Assembly: GCA_902760765.1 (NCBI GenBank)
Contig: CACWHO010000065.1
Location: forward strand, 1-6,668
DNA: 6,668 nt
Source: an uncultured Eubacteriales bacterium
GTDB taxonomy: Bacteria; Bacillota; Clostridia; TANB77; CAG-508
Direction of reading: 5' to 3'
A program made the translations under genes and the position numbers. This document shows positions 1 to 6,189 of this stretch, one piece after another. The notes beneath the pieces are model-generated. The model ran no database searches. It was not told the DNA's origin and worked only from the letters and a program-made list of their open reading frames with translations. Every line of letters begins with the position of its first letter. The first letter of the stretch is position 1.

Positions 1-438
1 ACTAAATTTATTAATCAACAAAAAATATGTATTATTGTAGTTATATAAACTTGAATTTTTATTAATAGTATTTATAATTGGTCTATTATTTACAGAACTT
101 TTAAAATCTAAAAAATCATCAAAAGATTCAAACTCAAAAATTTTAAATTTTTCAGATGCTTTTTTCTTAGGCACAGAAGTCTTTTTAGACTTGTCTAAAT
201 ATTTTGTTATAGTAAAAACGATTATACCATCATCTTTTAAAAATGATTCAATAAATAGTTTATATCCTGTAGTATCAAAGTTTAATTGCTCTTTTGCTTC
301 ATTTAAGATTGATAGTACAAATTTTTGAGATTTTGGAGTTGCTAAAAGTAATTCTTCAAATTTAATTGATTTACTGTTTATATCATTAGTGTTAAAAATA
401 ACTCTAATCTTATTATCTGTAAGTTTTTCAAATTTCAT
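1..438 (-). CDS. mecA: MecA-family adaptor protein, N-terminal part (cut by window edge)
   Basis: The reading frame begins at the ATG on the minus strand at 438-436 and stays open for 146 codons to base 1, so the C-terminus lies outside the window. The first residues (MKFEKLTDNKIRVIF) and the later GYKLFIESF and GIIVFTITKYLD stretches match the N-terminal domain of MecA/YpbH. These adaptors bring substrates such as ComK to the ClpC(P) chaperone-protease. Residues 1 to about 83 form this domain. A Lys/Ser-rich linker follows at about 84-98, and the visible part of the C-terminal domain (FKIFEFESFDDFLDF) starts near residue 98; in the family this half contacts ClpC. A strong Shine-Dalgarno (AAGGAGG, 446-452 on the complement) sits 7 nt before the ATG and fixes the start. 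The gene is divergent from the shape operon. The family call is firm; the substrates in this organism are unknown. Confidence 0.85.
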   Translation of the reverse strand, partial: MKFEKLTDNKIRVIFNTNDINSKSIKFEELLLATPKSQKFVLSILNEAKEQLNFDTTGYKLFIESFLKDDGIIVFTITKYLDKSKKTSVPKKKASEKFKIFEFESFDDFLDFKSSVNNRPIINTINKNSSLYNYNNTYFLLINKFS

Positions 439-467
439 AAATATTCCTCCTTAGCATTACTGAATTT

Positions 468-496
468 ATTATACTACAATATTTTATATATTTAAA
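468..496 (-). promoter_or_regulatory. Predicted sigma-A-type promoter of mecA
   Basis: Read on the minus strand, a perfect TATAAT -10 box (complement of 468-473) lies 17 bp from a weak -35 box TTTAAA (491-496, 4 of 6 consensus bases). It points toward the mecA start at 438, giving a leader of roughly 20-25 nt that holds the AAGGAGG site. The surrounding DNA is so AT-rich that chance matches are possible; the position and spacing are the main support. Confidence 0.5.
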
Positions 497-528
497 GAAG
501 CAAATTTTGGTAATTGTTAAAAAAGCAC

Positions 529-557
529 TTGAAAAAAATGCAAAATCAATATATAAT
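529..557 (+). promoter_or_regulatory. Predicted sigma-A promoter of the DUF4321-radC-mreCD-pbp-minC operon
   Basis: TTGAAA at 529-534 (5 of 6 consensus -35 bases) is followed by a 17 bp spacer and a perfect TATAAT at 552-557. Transcription would start near 563-565, leaving a leader of about 50 nt before the ATG at 615. No other candidate upstream of the plus-strand genes matches as well. It lies back-to-back with the mecA promoter; the two -35 boxes are about 32 bp apart. Confidence 0.65.
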
Positions 558-614
558 ACTTTTGGTAAAAAAGGTAAACCCGTAAGAACAAAAGAAAAGA
601 TGGAGGTATAGAAA

Positions 615-872
615 ATGGCTGTTAAAGAAAAAAACATATGGGTACTAATATTATTTTTATTGGCTGGACTTGTAATAGGGGGATTAATTGGAAGTCTAGC
701 ATCAAAGGTATCTTGGCTATGGTGGCTAGGATATGAGCAAGAATTTGGGTTATCAAGTCCACTTGTTTTGGATTTAAATGTTTTAAAAATAACATTTGGA
801 TTAATGATAAAAATAAATATTGCAAGTATTATAGGATTAATAATAGCAATATTTATTTATAAAAAAATTTAA
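615..872 (+). CDS. DUF4321 family small membrane protein
   Basis: This 85-residue protein has two hydrophobic segments: about residues 8-30 (VLILFLLAGLVIGGLIG and following) and about 61-82 near the C-terminus. Between them lies a Trp-rich stretch and the motif FGLSSPLVLDLNVLKITFGL, which I recognise as typical of DUF4321. In clostridia this family commonly sits just upstream of radC and the mre genes, as here. The ATG at 615 is preceded by GGAGG at 602-606 with 8 nt spacing. Its biochemical role is unknown; location and co-transcription suggest the cell envelope, but that is inference. It is probably the first gene of the operon. The 97 bp to radC is nearly all A/T and holds no convincing terminator. 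Confidence 0.8.
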   Translation: MAVKEKNIWVLILFLLAGLVIGGLIGSLASKVSWLWWLGYEQEFGLSSPLVLDLNVLKITFGLMIKINIASIIGLIIAIFIYKKI

Positions 873-954
873 AAATTCAAACTCAATTAATTTTAATGTT
901 AATTAAAAAGTTTTAAAGTTTAAAATTATAAAAATGTGGGACAAATTTAAAATG

Positions 955-960
955 AAAGGA
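955..960 (+). promoter_or_regulatory. Ribosome binding site that selects the TTG start of radC
   Basis: AAAGGA lies 9 nt before TTG 970. The upstream in-frame ATG at 934 is preceded only by A/T sequence. This site is the reason for choosing the shorter protein. Confidence 0.6.
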
Positions 961-969
961 TGTTTTAAT

Positions 970-1677
970 TTGTCACTTAAAATAAAAGAACTACCACAAT
1001 CAGAAAGACCATATGAAAAATTAGAATTATATGGTGAAAAGGCTTTATCTAATGCGGAATTGTTAGCAATTATCATAAAGTCTGGAACAAAAGAAGAAAC
1101 TTCAGTACAATTAGCAAATAGAATTTTAAATCTAAATTATGAACCTGAAGGTGGAGAACTTGCTTTTTTAAAGCAAATTACATTAGAGGAACTTAAACAG
1201 ATAAAAGGAATAGGAAGGGTAAAAGCAATACAATTAAAAGCTGTTGCAGAACTTTCTATTAGAATGTCAAAACCATCAAATTACAAAAAGATAAAAATAA
1301 AAACTTCTGATGACATAGCAAACTTGTTAATGGAAGAATTAAAAAATGAGAAAAAAGAAATTGCTATTGAAGTTTTGATGAATATAAAAAACGAAATATT
1401 AAAAATCACAAAAGTTTCTGAGGGCGATTCAAATTTTGTAAATATTTCAATAAAACAATTGATATCTGATGCATTAAAAATAAGAGCACCAAGAATGATT
1501 GTAGTACATAATCATCCATCTGGTGACCCAACTCCAAGTATGCAAGACATAAAATTTACAGACAAATTATATAATGCCACACAAATTTGTGGAATAGATT
1601 TGTTAGACCATATTATAATTGGAAGAGATTGTTTTAAAAGCATATTCGAAGAAACAAAAAAATTTATAAATCAATAA
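970..1677 (+). CDS. radC: RadC family protein (JAB/MPN domain, UPF0758)
   Basis: I start this 235-residue protein at TTG 970, which gives MSLKIKELPQSERPYEKL, the usual RadC N-terminus, with AAAGGA at 955-960 nine nt upstream. The in-frame ATGs at 934 and 952 lack a good ribosome binding site and would add residues absent from the family. A helix-hairpin-helix motif (IKGIGRVKA) lies at residues 78-86. The JAB/MPN metal site HNHPSGD is at 180-186, with the matching Asp at 193 (PSMQD), and Glu134 is a candidate for the upstream catalytic Glu. RadC was once thought to be a repair protein, but that role has been withdrawn, and its substrate is unknown. Length is normal. It ends 19 nt before mreC. 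In many Firmicutes mreB would sit in this gap, and here it does not. Confidence 0.93.
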   Translation: MSLKIKELPQSERPYEKLELYGEKALSNAELLAIIIKSGTKEETSVQLANRILNLNYEPEGGELAFLKQITLEELKQIKGIGRVKAIQLKAVAELSIRMSKPSNYKKIKIKTSDDIANLLMEELKNEKKEIAIEVLMNIKNEILKITKVSEGDSNFVNISIKQLISDALKIRAPRMIVVHNHPSGDPTPSMQDIKFTDKLYNATQICGIDLLDHIIIGRDCFKSIFEETKKFINQ

Positions 1678-1696
1678 AACCATTTGGGAGGACGCT

Positions 1697-2512
1697 ATGT
1701 ATAGAGAAAAGAAAAGCGGAGCATTGGGAATTGTAATAACCATTGTTATTTTAATATTGGTTGTAATATTTTCTAATAAAGAATCTAATACATCTTTTTT
1801 TGAAAACTTTGCTAATAAATTGGTAATGCCAGTACAAAACGGATTAACATATATGAAAAACAAAATAAGTGGCAATAGCACATTCTTTACGGATGTAAGC
1901 AACTTAAAGCAAGAAAATGAAAATCTAAAAAAGAAAAATAGCGAGTTAGAGCAATCTTTAAGAGAACTTGAAAGTGTTAAATCAGAAAATGAACAATTAA
2001 AAGGTTACCTGGATTTAACAGAAAAATACAGCAATTATAAAGCAATTCCTGGGTATGTAATAGATAGAGATATAAGCAATTATTCTAAAACAATTATAAT
2101 AAATATTGGACAAAAAGATGGAGTGGAAAAAGATATGCCAGTAATTGCAGACCAAGGACTTGTTGGAAAAATCCTTTCAGTAACAAATGATACTGCCAAG
2201 GTTATGACAATAATTGATACATCAAGTTCAGTAAGTTGTGTAATGAGTACAAATCAAGAAAGTATTTCATGTAGAGGTACACTTGATAGCAATACAGCAG
2301 TAAAAGCAATGTACATTCCAACAGAAGTAAATTTAGTACAAGGTGATAGTGTAGAAACATCAGGACTTGGGGGAATATATCCAAAAGGAATCCATATAGG
2401 TACAGTAAAAGAAATAAATCCAACTAAAAATCCAACAGACAGATATGCAATGGTAGAAACTGCTGTTGACTTTAATAAATTAACAACAGTTCTTGTTATA
2501 AAGAATAATTAG
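1697..2512 (+). CDS. mreC: Rod shape-determining protein MreC
   Basis: MreC is the bitopic elongasome protein that links MreB and MreD to class B PBPs outside the membrane. The 271 residues show a short basic N-terminus, a single membrane segment at about 9-25, and a coiled coil at about 66-105 with leucines at 70, 77, 84 and 91 in exact heptad spacing. The two beta-barrel regions characteristic of the family follow. Recognisable stretches are GQKDGVEKDMPVIADQGLVG in the first barrel and GDSVETSGLGGIYPKGIHIG in the second. GGGAGG at 1686-1691 lies 5 nt before the ATG. Length is normal and the frame is intact. It is followed 21 nt later by mreD. The gene order is typical apart from the missing mreB. 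Confidence 0.94.
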   Translation: MYREKKSGALGIVITIVILILVVIFSNKESNTSFFENFANKLVMPVQNGLTYMKNKISGNSTFFTDVSNLKQENENLKKKNSELEQSLRELESVKSENEQLKGYLDLTEKYSNYKAIPGYVIDRDISNYSKTIIINIGQKDGVEKDMPVIADQGLVGKILSVTNDTAKVMTIIDTSSSVSCVMSTNQESISCRGTLDSNTAVKAMYIPTEVNLVQGDSVETSGLGGIYPKGIHIGTVKEINPTKNPTDRYAMVETAVDFNKLTTVLVIKNN

Positions 2513-2520
2513 AAAGTATA

Positions 2521-2528
2521 AGAGGTGA
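2521..2528 (+). promoter_or_regulatory. Ribosome binding site that selects the TTG start of mreD
   Basis: AGAGGTGA closely matches the anti-Shine-Dalgarno complement and lies 5 nt before TTG 2534. The in-frame GTG at 2525 is part of this site, so it is unlikely to be the start. Confidence 0.65.
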
Positions 2529-2533
2529 GTGCA

Positions 2534-3067
2534 TTGAGAAAAATATTTATAAATATAACTCTTATACTAATTGGATTTTTATGTCTATTTTTACAAACTA
2601 ACTTCTTTTCATGGTTTACTATACATGGTATAAGTCCAAATTTGTTTATAATTTATATTTTATTTATAGGATTGTTTGGAAGCAAAAGCATGGGCATTAT
2701 TTATGGCTCAGTTTGTGGAATTATCCTTGATTTATTGTTTAAACAAAATGTTGGAATAAATTTGACGGGCTTAGTTATTGTTGCACTAATGGGAATAATG
2801 TTTAATAAAAATTTTTCAAAAGATAGTAAAATCACAATTATTTTTATGATTTTTTGTTCTACAATAGTATTTGAAGTAGTTTTGTACTTTTTAAATTATG
2901 CTATATATTCTATAAATATAGAAATGACAAGCTTTATAAAGATATTAGTAATTGAAACAATATACAACATTATTTTGTCAATTATTTTATATCCACTTTT
3001 ACAAAAATTTGGATATTATATTGAAAATGAGTACAAAGGAGATAAAATTTTAACTAGATATTTTTAA
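2534..3067 (+). CDS. mreD: Rod shape-determining protein MreD
   Basis: MreD is the polytopic membrane partner of MreC in the elongasome. The 177-residue product (TTG start) is strongly hydrophobic, with about six membrane segments near residues 4-24, 34-48, 52-69, 77-91, 100-125 and 135-157. Family features are the SPNLFIIYILFIGLFGSKSMG stretch after the first helix, with the conserved Pro-Asn at 35-36, and the following GIIYGSVCGIILDLLF. A GTG at 2525 is an alternative start that adds three residues, but it overlaps the Shine-Dalgarno. The gene is intact and of normal length. It ends 14 nt before the TTG of the PBP gene. Confidence 0.9.
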   Translation: MRKIFINITLILIGFLCLFLQTNFFSWFTIHGISPNLFIIYILFIGLFGSKSMGIIYGSVCGIILDLLFKQNVGINLTGLVIVALMGIMFNKNFSKDSKITIIFMIFCSTIVFEVVLYFLNYAIYSINIEMTSFIKILVIETIYNIILSIILYPLLQKFGYYIENEYKGDKILTRYF

Positions 3068-3070
3068 AAG

Positions 3071-3077
3071 AAGGTGA
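3071..3077 (+). promoter_or_regulatory. Ribosome binding site of the original PBP start
   Basis: AAGGTGA just after the mreD stop lies 4 nt before TTG 3082. It shows where the PBP gene originally began, although the frame it opens now stops after 25 codons. Confidence 0.6.
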
Positions 3078-3081
3078 AAAA

Positions 3082-3159
3082 TTGCATATTAGTAGAAAAA
3101 ATATTAATTTTAGATATAATATATTGACTGTACAAGACTTACAAGAGAAAGTGTATTAA
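3082..3159 (+). pseudogene. Detached 5' fragment of the PBP2 gene (frameshifted, anchor deleted)
   Basis: From TTG 3082, behind a good ribosome binding site, the frame reads MHISRKNINFRYNILTV. This looks like the short cytoplasmic tail of a clostridial PBP2, ending just where the membrane helix should begin. It then passes into out-of-frame codons and stops at TAA 3157-3159. The downstream frame, open from 3120 but with no start codon there, resumes as TRLTRESVLIADRGNLLDRSG, the family sequence that follows the membrane anchor. The two halves are offset by one base relative to each other. The roughly 30 residues normally between them (helix and start of the periplasmic domain) are missing. 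I infer a deletion of about 100 bp, of length 3n+1, with a junction near 3120-3134. Confidence 0.7.
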
Positions 3160-3227
3160 TTGCAGATAGAGGAAATTTATTAGATAGGTCTGGGGAAACT
3201 CTTGTAACATCATCACAAAAATTTGAT

Positions 3228-5099
3228 TTGGAATTGTATAAAACAAAAATTGATACACAAACATTAAATGATTCAATATTAAAAATTGTTAATACATTAC
3301 AAAAATATAAAATAAGTTATACAGATACTTTTCCGATTAATATACAACCATTTTCATTTACTATTTCAGGAGATGAACTTAAAAATTGGAAAAAAGATAA
3401 TGAACTTGATGAAAACATAACAGCAGAGCAAACATTCTATAAATTTAGAGATAAATATAAAATAACAAATTCTGATATAGAAGAAATTAGAAAAATTATT
3501 TCAATTAGATATGAGATTGTAAGACAAGGATATAGTAGCACAAAACCATTGGTTATAGCAGAGGACATTCCAAGAGAAGCAGTTGCAGAGTTTACAGATA
3601 GAGGAGATGATTTCCCTGGAATAACAGTAACTGTTAAACCTGTAAGAAAATATATTAATGGAAAATTAGCTTCACATATATTAGGATATGCCTCAAAAAT
3701 TGGTAATTCTGAATATAATGAAAACAAAGATAAATATAGCCAAAATGATATAATTGGAAAAACAGGAATAGAAGCTTTATTTGAAGACTATTTAAGAGGA
3801 ACAAATGGCATAAAACAAATAGATATGGCTGTAGATGGAACAATTACTGCAGAAGAAACAGCAAAAGAAGCTGTTGCAGGAGATAATATTGTTTTAACTA
3901 TAGATTCAAAATTACAGAAAATTGTTGAAGACCAATTAAAAGAAAATATAGAAAAAATTAAAAGTGGTGGTTTTGGAAAAGCATATGATGCAAAAGGTGG
4001 ATCTTGTGTAGTTATGAATGTTAAAACAGGAGAGGTACTTGCAATGGCAAGTTACCCAGACTATAACCCACAGTCTTTTGCAGATGGAATAAGCAATAGT
4101 GAGTGGTACAGTTATTTAAATAATTCAGATCACCCATTAATGAATAAAGCAATACAAAGTGCATATGAACCTGGTTCAATTTTTAAAATGGTAACAGCAA
4201 TTGCTGGGTTAGAGTCAGGAAATATAACATTAACAGAAAGAATAAATGATGTAGGACAATATAAAAAATACAATAAAACATGGAATTGTTGGTATTATAC
4301 AGATTACCATAGAGGACATGGATATCAAAATGTTGTTGGAGCAATTAAAAACTCATGTAACTATTTCTTTTTTGAAACAGCAGATAGAATGGGAATAGAT
4401 ATTTTAGCTAAATATGCTAAATACTTTGGTCTAGGGACAAAAACAGGAATTGAACTACCAAATGAAGTTGCCGGAACACTTGCAAGCAAAGAATATGTTA
4501 AATCAATAAATCAAAGTTGGAATCCTGGAGATACATTAAATGCTGCAATTGGACAAGGATATAATAGATTTACATCATTACAAATGGCTAAATATACAAG
4601 TATGATTGCAAATGGTGGTAAAAATATTGATGTAAGTATTGTTAAATCAATAGAAAAAGCTGATGGCACACAACTTAATATGGATGAGGTAAAAAAAGAT
4701 ATTAATAATAAGTTAGGAATTACAGATACATCTGAAAGTGAAAAACTTGATATTAACCAAAGTTATATAGATGCAGTTAAACAAGGAATGAAATCTGTTA
4801 CAAGTGATGGTACAGCTGCTGTTAGATTCCAGAACTTTAATATATCTGTTGGAGGAAAAACAGGTTCAGCAGAAGCTGGAAAAGATGCAAATAACAAAGA
4901 TATTGTAAATGCATGGTTTACTGCTTTTGCACCATATGAAGACCCTGAAATAGCAGTTGTAGTTATGGTTGAAAATGGAGGACATGGAAACTATACGGCA
5001 GAAGCGGTTAGAAACATAATGGCAGAATATTTTGGAATGAATACACAAAATGTTACAGAAGATATGTCAGCAATTTCTTATACAGAAAGCATAAGATAA
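3228..5099 (+). CDS. mrdA: Class B penicillin-binding protein 2 (elongasome transpeptidase), 5'-truncated
   Basis: This is a D,D-transpeptidase of the PBP2/MrdA type that cross-links peptidoglycan during elongation. The 623 residues are counted from the first in-frame start, TTG 3228, which has no ribosome binding site. Clear family sequence extends upstream to about 3132. Residues 1 to about 210 are the dimerisation/pedestal domain. The transpeptidase domain runs from about 257 to 600. All three active-site motifs are intact: SIFK with Ser317 and Lys320, SCN at 376-378, and KTGS at 544-547. No PASTA domain follows, which favours PBP2 over SpoVD. The membrane anchor is absent and the true 5' end is out of frame (3082-3159). 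As read, it is therefore either a pseudogene or a sequence error. The long undamaged catalytic frame suggests the lesion is recent or artefactual. It follows mreD and precedes minC by 41 nt. The symbol is by homology type. Confidence 0.8.
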   Translation: MELYKTKIDTQTLNDSILKIVNTLQKYKISYTDTFPINIQPFSFTISGDELKNWKKDNELDENITAEQTFYKFRDKYKITNSDIEEIRKIISIRYEIVRQGYSSTKPLVIAEDIPREAVAEFTDRGDDFPGITVTVKPVRKYINGKLASHILGYASKIGNSEYNENKDKYSQNDIIGKTGIEALFEDYLRGTNGIKQIDMAVDGTITAEETAKEAVAGDNIVLTIDSKLQKIVEDQLKENIEKIKSGGFGKAYDAKGGSCVVMNVKTGEVLAMASYPDYNPQSFADGISNSEWYSYLNNSDHPLMNKAIQSAYEPGSIFKMVTAIAGLESGNITLTERINDVGQYKKYNKTWNCWYYTDYHRGHGYQNVVGAIKNSCNYFFFETADRMGIDILAKYAKYFGLGTKTGIELPNEVAGTLASKEYVKSINQSWNPGDTLNAAIGQGYNRFTSLQMAKYTSMIANGGKNIDVSIVKSIEKADGTQLNMDEVKKDINNKLGITDTSESEKLDINQSYIDAVKQGMKSVTSDGTAAVRFQNFNISVGGKTGSAEAGKDANNKDIVNAWFTAFAPYEDPEIAVVVMVENGGHGNYTAEAVRNIMAEYFGMNTQNVTEDMSAISYTESIR

Positions 5100-5140
5100 A
5101 ATTATAGTTAAATCAAAAAATAATATGCAGAGGTGATAAC

Positions 5141-5752
5141 ATGGAAGGAAATATTAGCATAACACTAAAGAAAAACGAAATCGTATTAAAAATATCTGAT
5201 GATTTGGAACAAGAAAAAATAATTACATTATTAAATAAAAAAATGCCTGAATTAAAAAAATTTTATAAAGATGAAAAAACACCAATTAGAGTTACTGGTA
5301 AAGTGTTAAAAAATAAAGAAATTGACGAAATAAAAAACATAATAAAAAATAATATTGATGTAGATATATTTTTTGACACACCTAAAACACTAGGGCTTTC
5401 TAGCATTATAAAAACATTTAATAAAGAAATTGCTGTATCTGAAACAACATTCCATAGAGGTTCATTAAGGTCAGGACAAAGAATTGAGACAGAAGGCAGT
5501 ATTGTAATTCTTGGAGATGTTAATTCAGGAGCAGAAGTTATTGCATCAGATAATATTGTGGTTTTAGGAACATTAAGAGGATTAGCACATGCTGGAGCAA
5601 AAGGAAATAAGGAGGCAATAATTGCGGCTGGAGCAGTAGATACTGTACAATTAAGAATTGCAAACATTATTAAGGAAATAAATAGAGATGAAGAACCATT
5701 ACATAGAGAAACATATATATATATTAAAGATGATAAAATAGAAATAGTTTAA
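5141..5752 (+). CDS. minC: Septum site-determining protein MinC
   Basis: MinC inhibits FtsZ polymer assembly away from midcell and is brought to the membrane by MinD. The 203-residue protein has a less conserved N-terminal domain (about 1-75) and a C-terminal beta-helix domain from about 100. Diagnostic motifs are FHRGSLRSGQRIETEGSIVI, then GDVNSGAEVIASDNIVVLG and LRGLAHAGAKGN. The RSGQ motif (residues 110-113), known from E. coli MinC to contact MinD, is intact. AGAGGTGAT at 5129-5137 gives a strong ribosome binding site for the ATG. Length is slightly short but normal for Firmicutes. MinD is usually encoded next; here two convergent genes follow instead, so MinD must be elsewhere if the system works. 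Confidence 0.93.
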   Translation: MEGNISITLKKNEIVLKISDDLEQEKIITLLNKKMPELKKFYKDEKTPIRVTGKVLKNKEIDEIKNIIKNNIDVDIFFDTPKTLGLSSIIKTFNKEIAVSETTFHRGSLRSGQRIETEGSIVILGDVNSGAEVIASDNIVVLGTLRGLAHAGAKGNKEAIIAAGAVDTVQLRIANIIKEINRDEEPLHRETYIYIKDDKIEIV

Positions 5753-5842
5753 TGTAAAAATGGCAAGATAAATTAAATAATAAAATAGAAATTATTAAAA
5801 TTACTTAAACAGCAATACAAACTTAAATATAGCAAAATGAAT

Positions 5843-6145
5843 CTATGAAAACAGTAACAAAAAAAGTATGATATATAAAACTTCATCATGCACATTTTCT
5901 TGATATAAAAAAAGTAAAAGAGCAAGAATTATTAAGTCATCCATATATAATTTAATTCCAAAAATTTCAAAAATAGCTTGTTCATTATTAGTAGGAAGAA
6001 ATTTTATATCACTAACATTTTTAATGCTAGTGATATTTTTTTCATCTTTTTTGTTATCTCTTATATAACTATTATAATTCCTTTTATAATAGTTATAATA
6101 TTGGTAGTTAAAAGGATAATTCCAAAATGGAAATCTAAAATTCAT
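5843..6145 (-). CDS. Conserved small protein of unknown function with hydrophobic C-terminus
   Basis: This 100-residue protein has an aromatic, Tyr/Asn-rich start (residues 1-28: MNFRFPFWNYPFNYQYYNYY and on), a charged middle, and a hydrophobic tail. The tail has two short segments, about 69-81 (DDLIILALLLFLY) and 88-100, joined by QENVHDE. I recall similar DDLIILALxxLLYQE tails on small clostridial proteins of unknown function, so I think the gene is real; no role is assigned. AAAGGAG (complement of 6154-6160) lies 8 nt before the ATG. It follows the 6190-6668 gene on the same strand by 44 nt, so the two are probably co-transcribed. Residues 37-48 are encoded by the hairpin that looks like the plus-strand terminator, an unusual overlap. 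Membrane association is inference. Confidence 0.68.
   Translation of the reverse strand: MNFRFPFWNYPFNYQYYNYYKRNYNSYIRDNKKDEKNITSIKNVSDIKFLPTNNEQAIFEIFGIKLYMDDLIILALLLFLYQENVHDEVLYIILFLLLFS
6006..6042 (+). terminator. Rho-independent terminator of the plus-strand shape operon
   Basis: A 9 bp perfect stem (6006-6014 with 6028-6036) is followed inward by one A/C mismatch, a second 4 bp stem (CATT/AATG) and a TTT loop. The plus strand continues with a T-run to 6042. The T-run is on the plus side only; in the minus direction the hairpin is followed by AAAATTTC. It therefore suits transcripts coming from minC, about 250 nt after the minC stop. The stem is AT-rich, so its strength is uncertain. 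It lies within the coding region of the convergent gene at 5843-6145. Confidence 0.6.
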
Positions 6146-6189
6146 TTTTTATTCTCCTTTTTATTTATAATACTATGATTTACCATAGA

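Noticed and set aside
507..611. Short plus-strand frame of 34 codons from TTG 507 to TAG 611, ending in the DUF4321 ribosome binding site; the frame is open back to 441.
   Set aside because: The predicted operon promoter (529-557) lies inside it, it has no convincing ribosome binding site, and I recognise no family in the product. It is more likely a chance open frame, though a leader peptide cannot be excluded.
428..637. Minus-strand frame of 69 codons across the mecA-DUF4321 gap.
   Set aside because: It overlaps both promoters, the mecA start and the DUF4321 start, has a Phe/Ile-rich composition typical of chance AT-rich frames, and lacks a ribosome binding site.
873..933. AT-only inverted repeat (TTAATT/AATTAA) and a TATAAA box between DUF4321 and radC.
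   Set aside because: The stem has no G or C and no proper T-run, and the TATAAA box lacks a good -35 partner. In DNA this AT-rich both are expected by chance.
3120..3159. Programmed ribosomal frameshifting joining the two halves of the PBP gene.
   Set aside because: There is no slippery heptamer or downstream stem in the overlap, and the joined product would still lack the membrane anchor.
5263..5667. Minus-strand frame of 134 codons opposite minC.
   Set aside because: It is a shadow of the clearly conserved MinC frame and has no ribosome binding site or recognisable domain.
5978..6178. Plus-strand frame of 66 codons opposite the small hydrophobic-tail gene.
   Set aside because: It contains the terminator hairpin, has an Ile/Phe-rich chance-like composition and lies antisense to a gene with a good ribosome binding site and a recognisable tail.
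6174..6189. Small inverted repeat CTATG/CATAG between the two minus-strand genes.
   Set aside because: Only 5 bp of stem, and the T-rich stretch beside it is on the plus strand, so it does not fit a minus-strand terminator.
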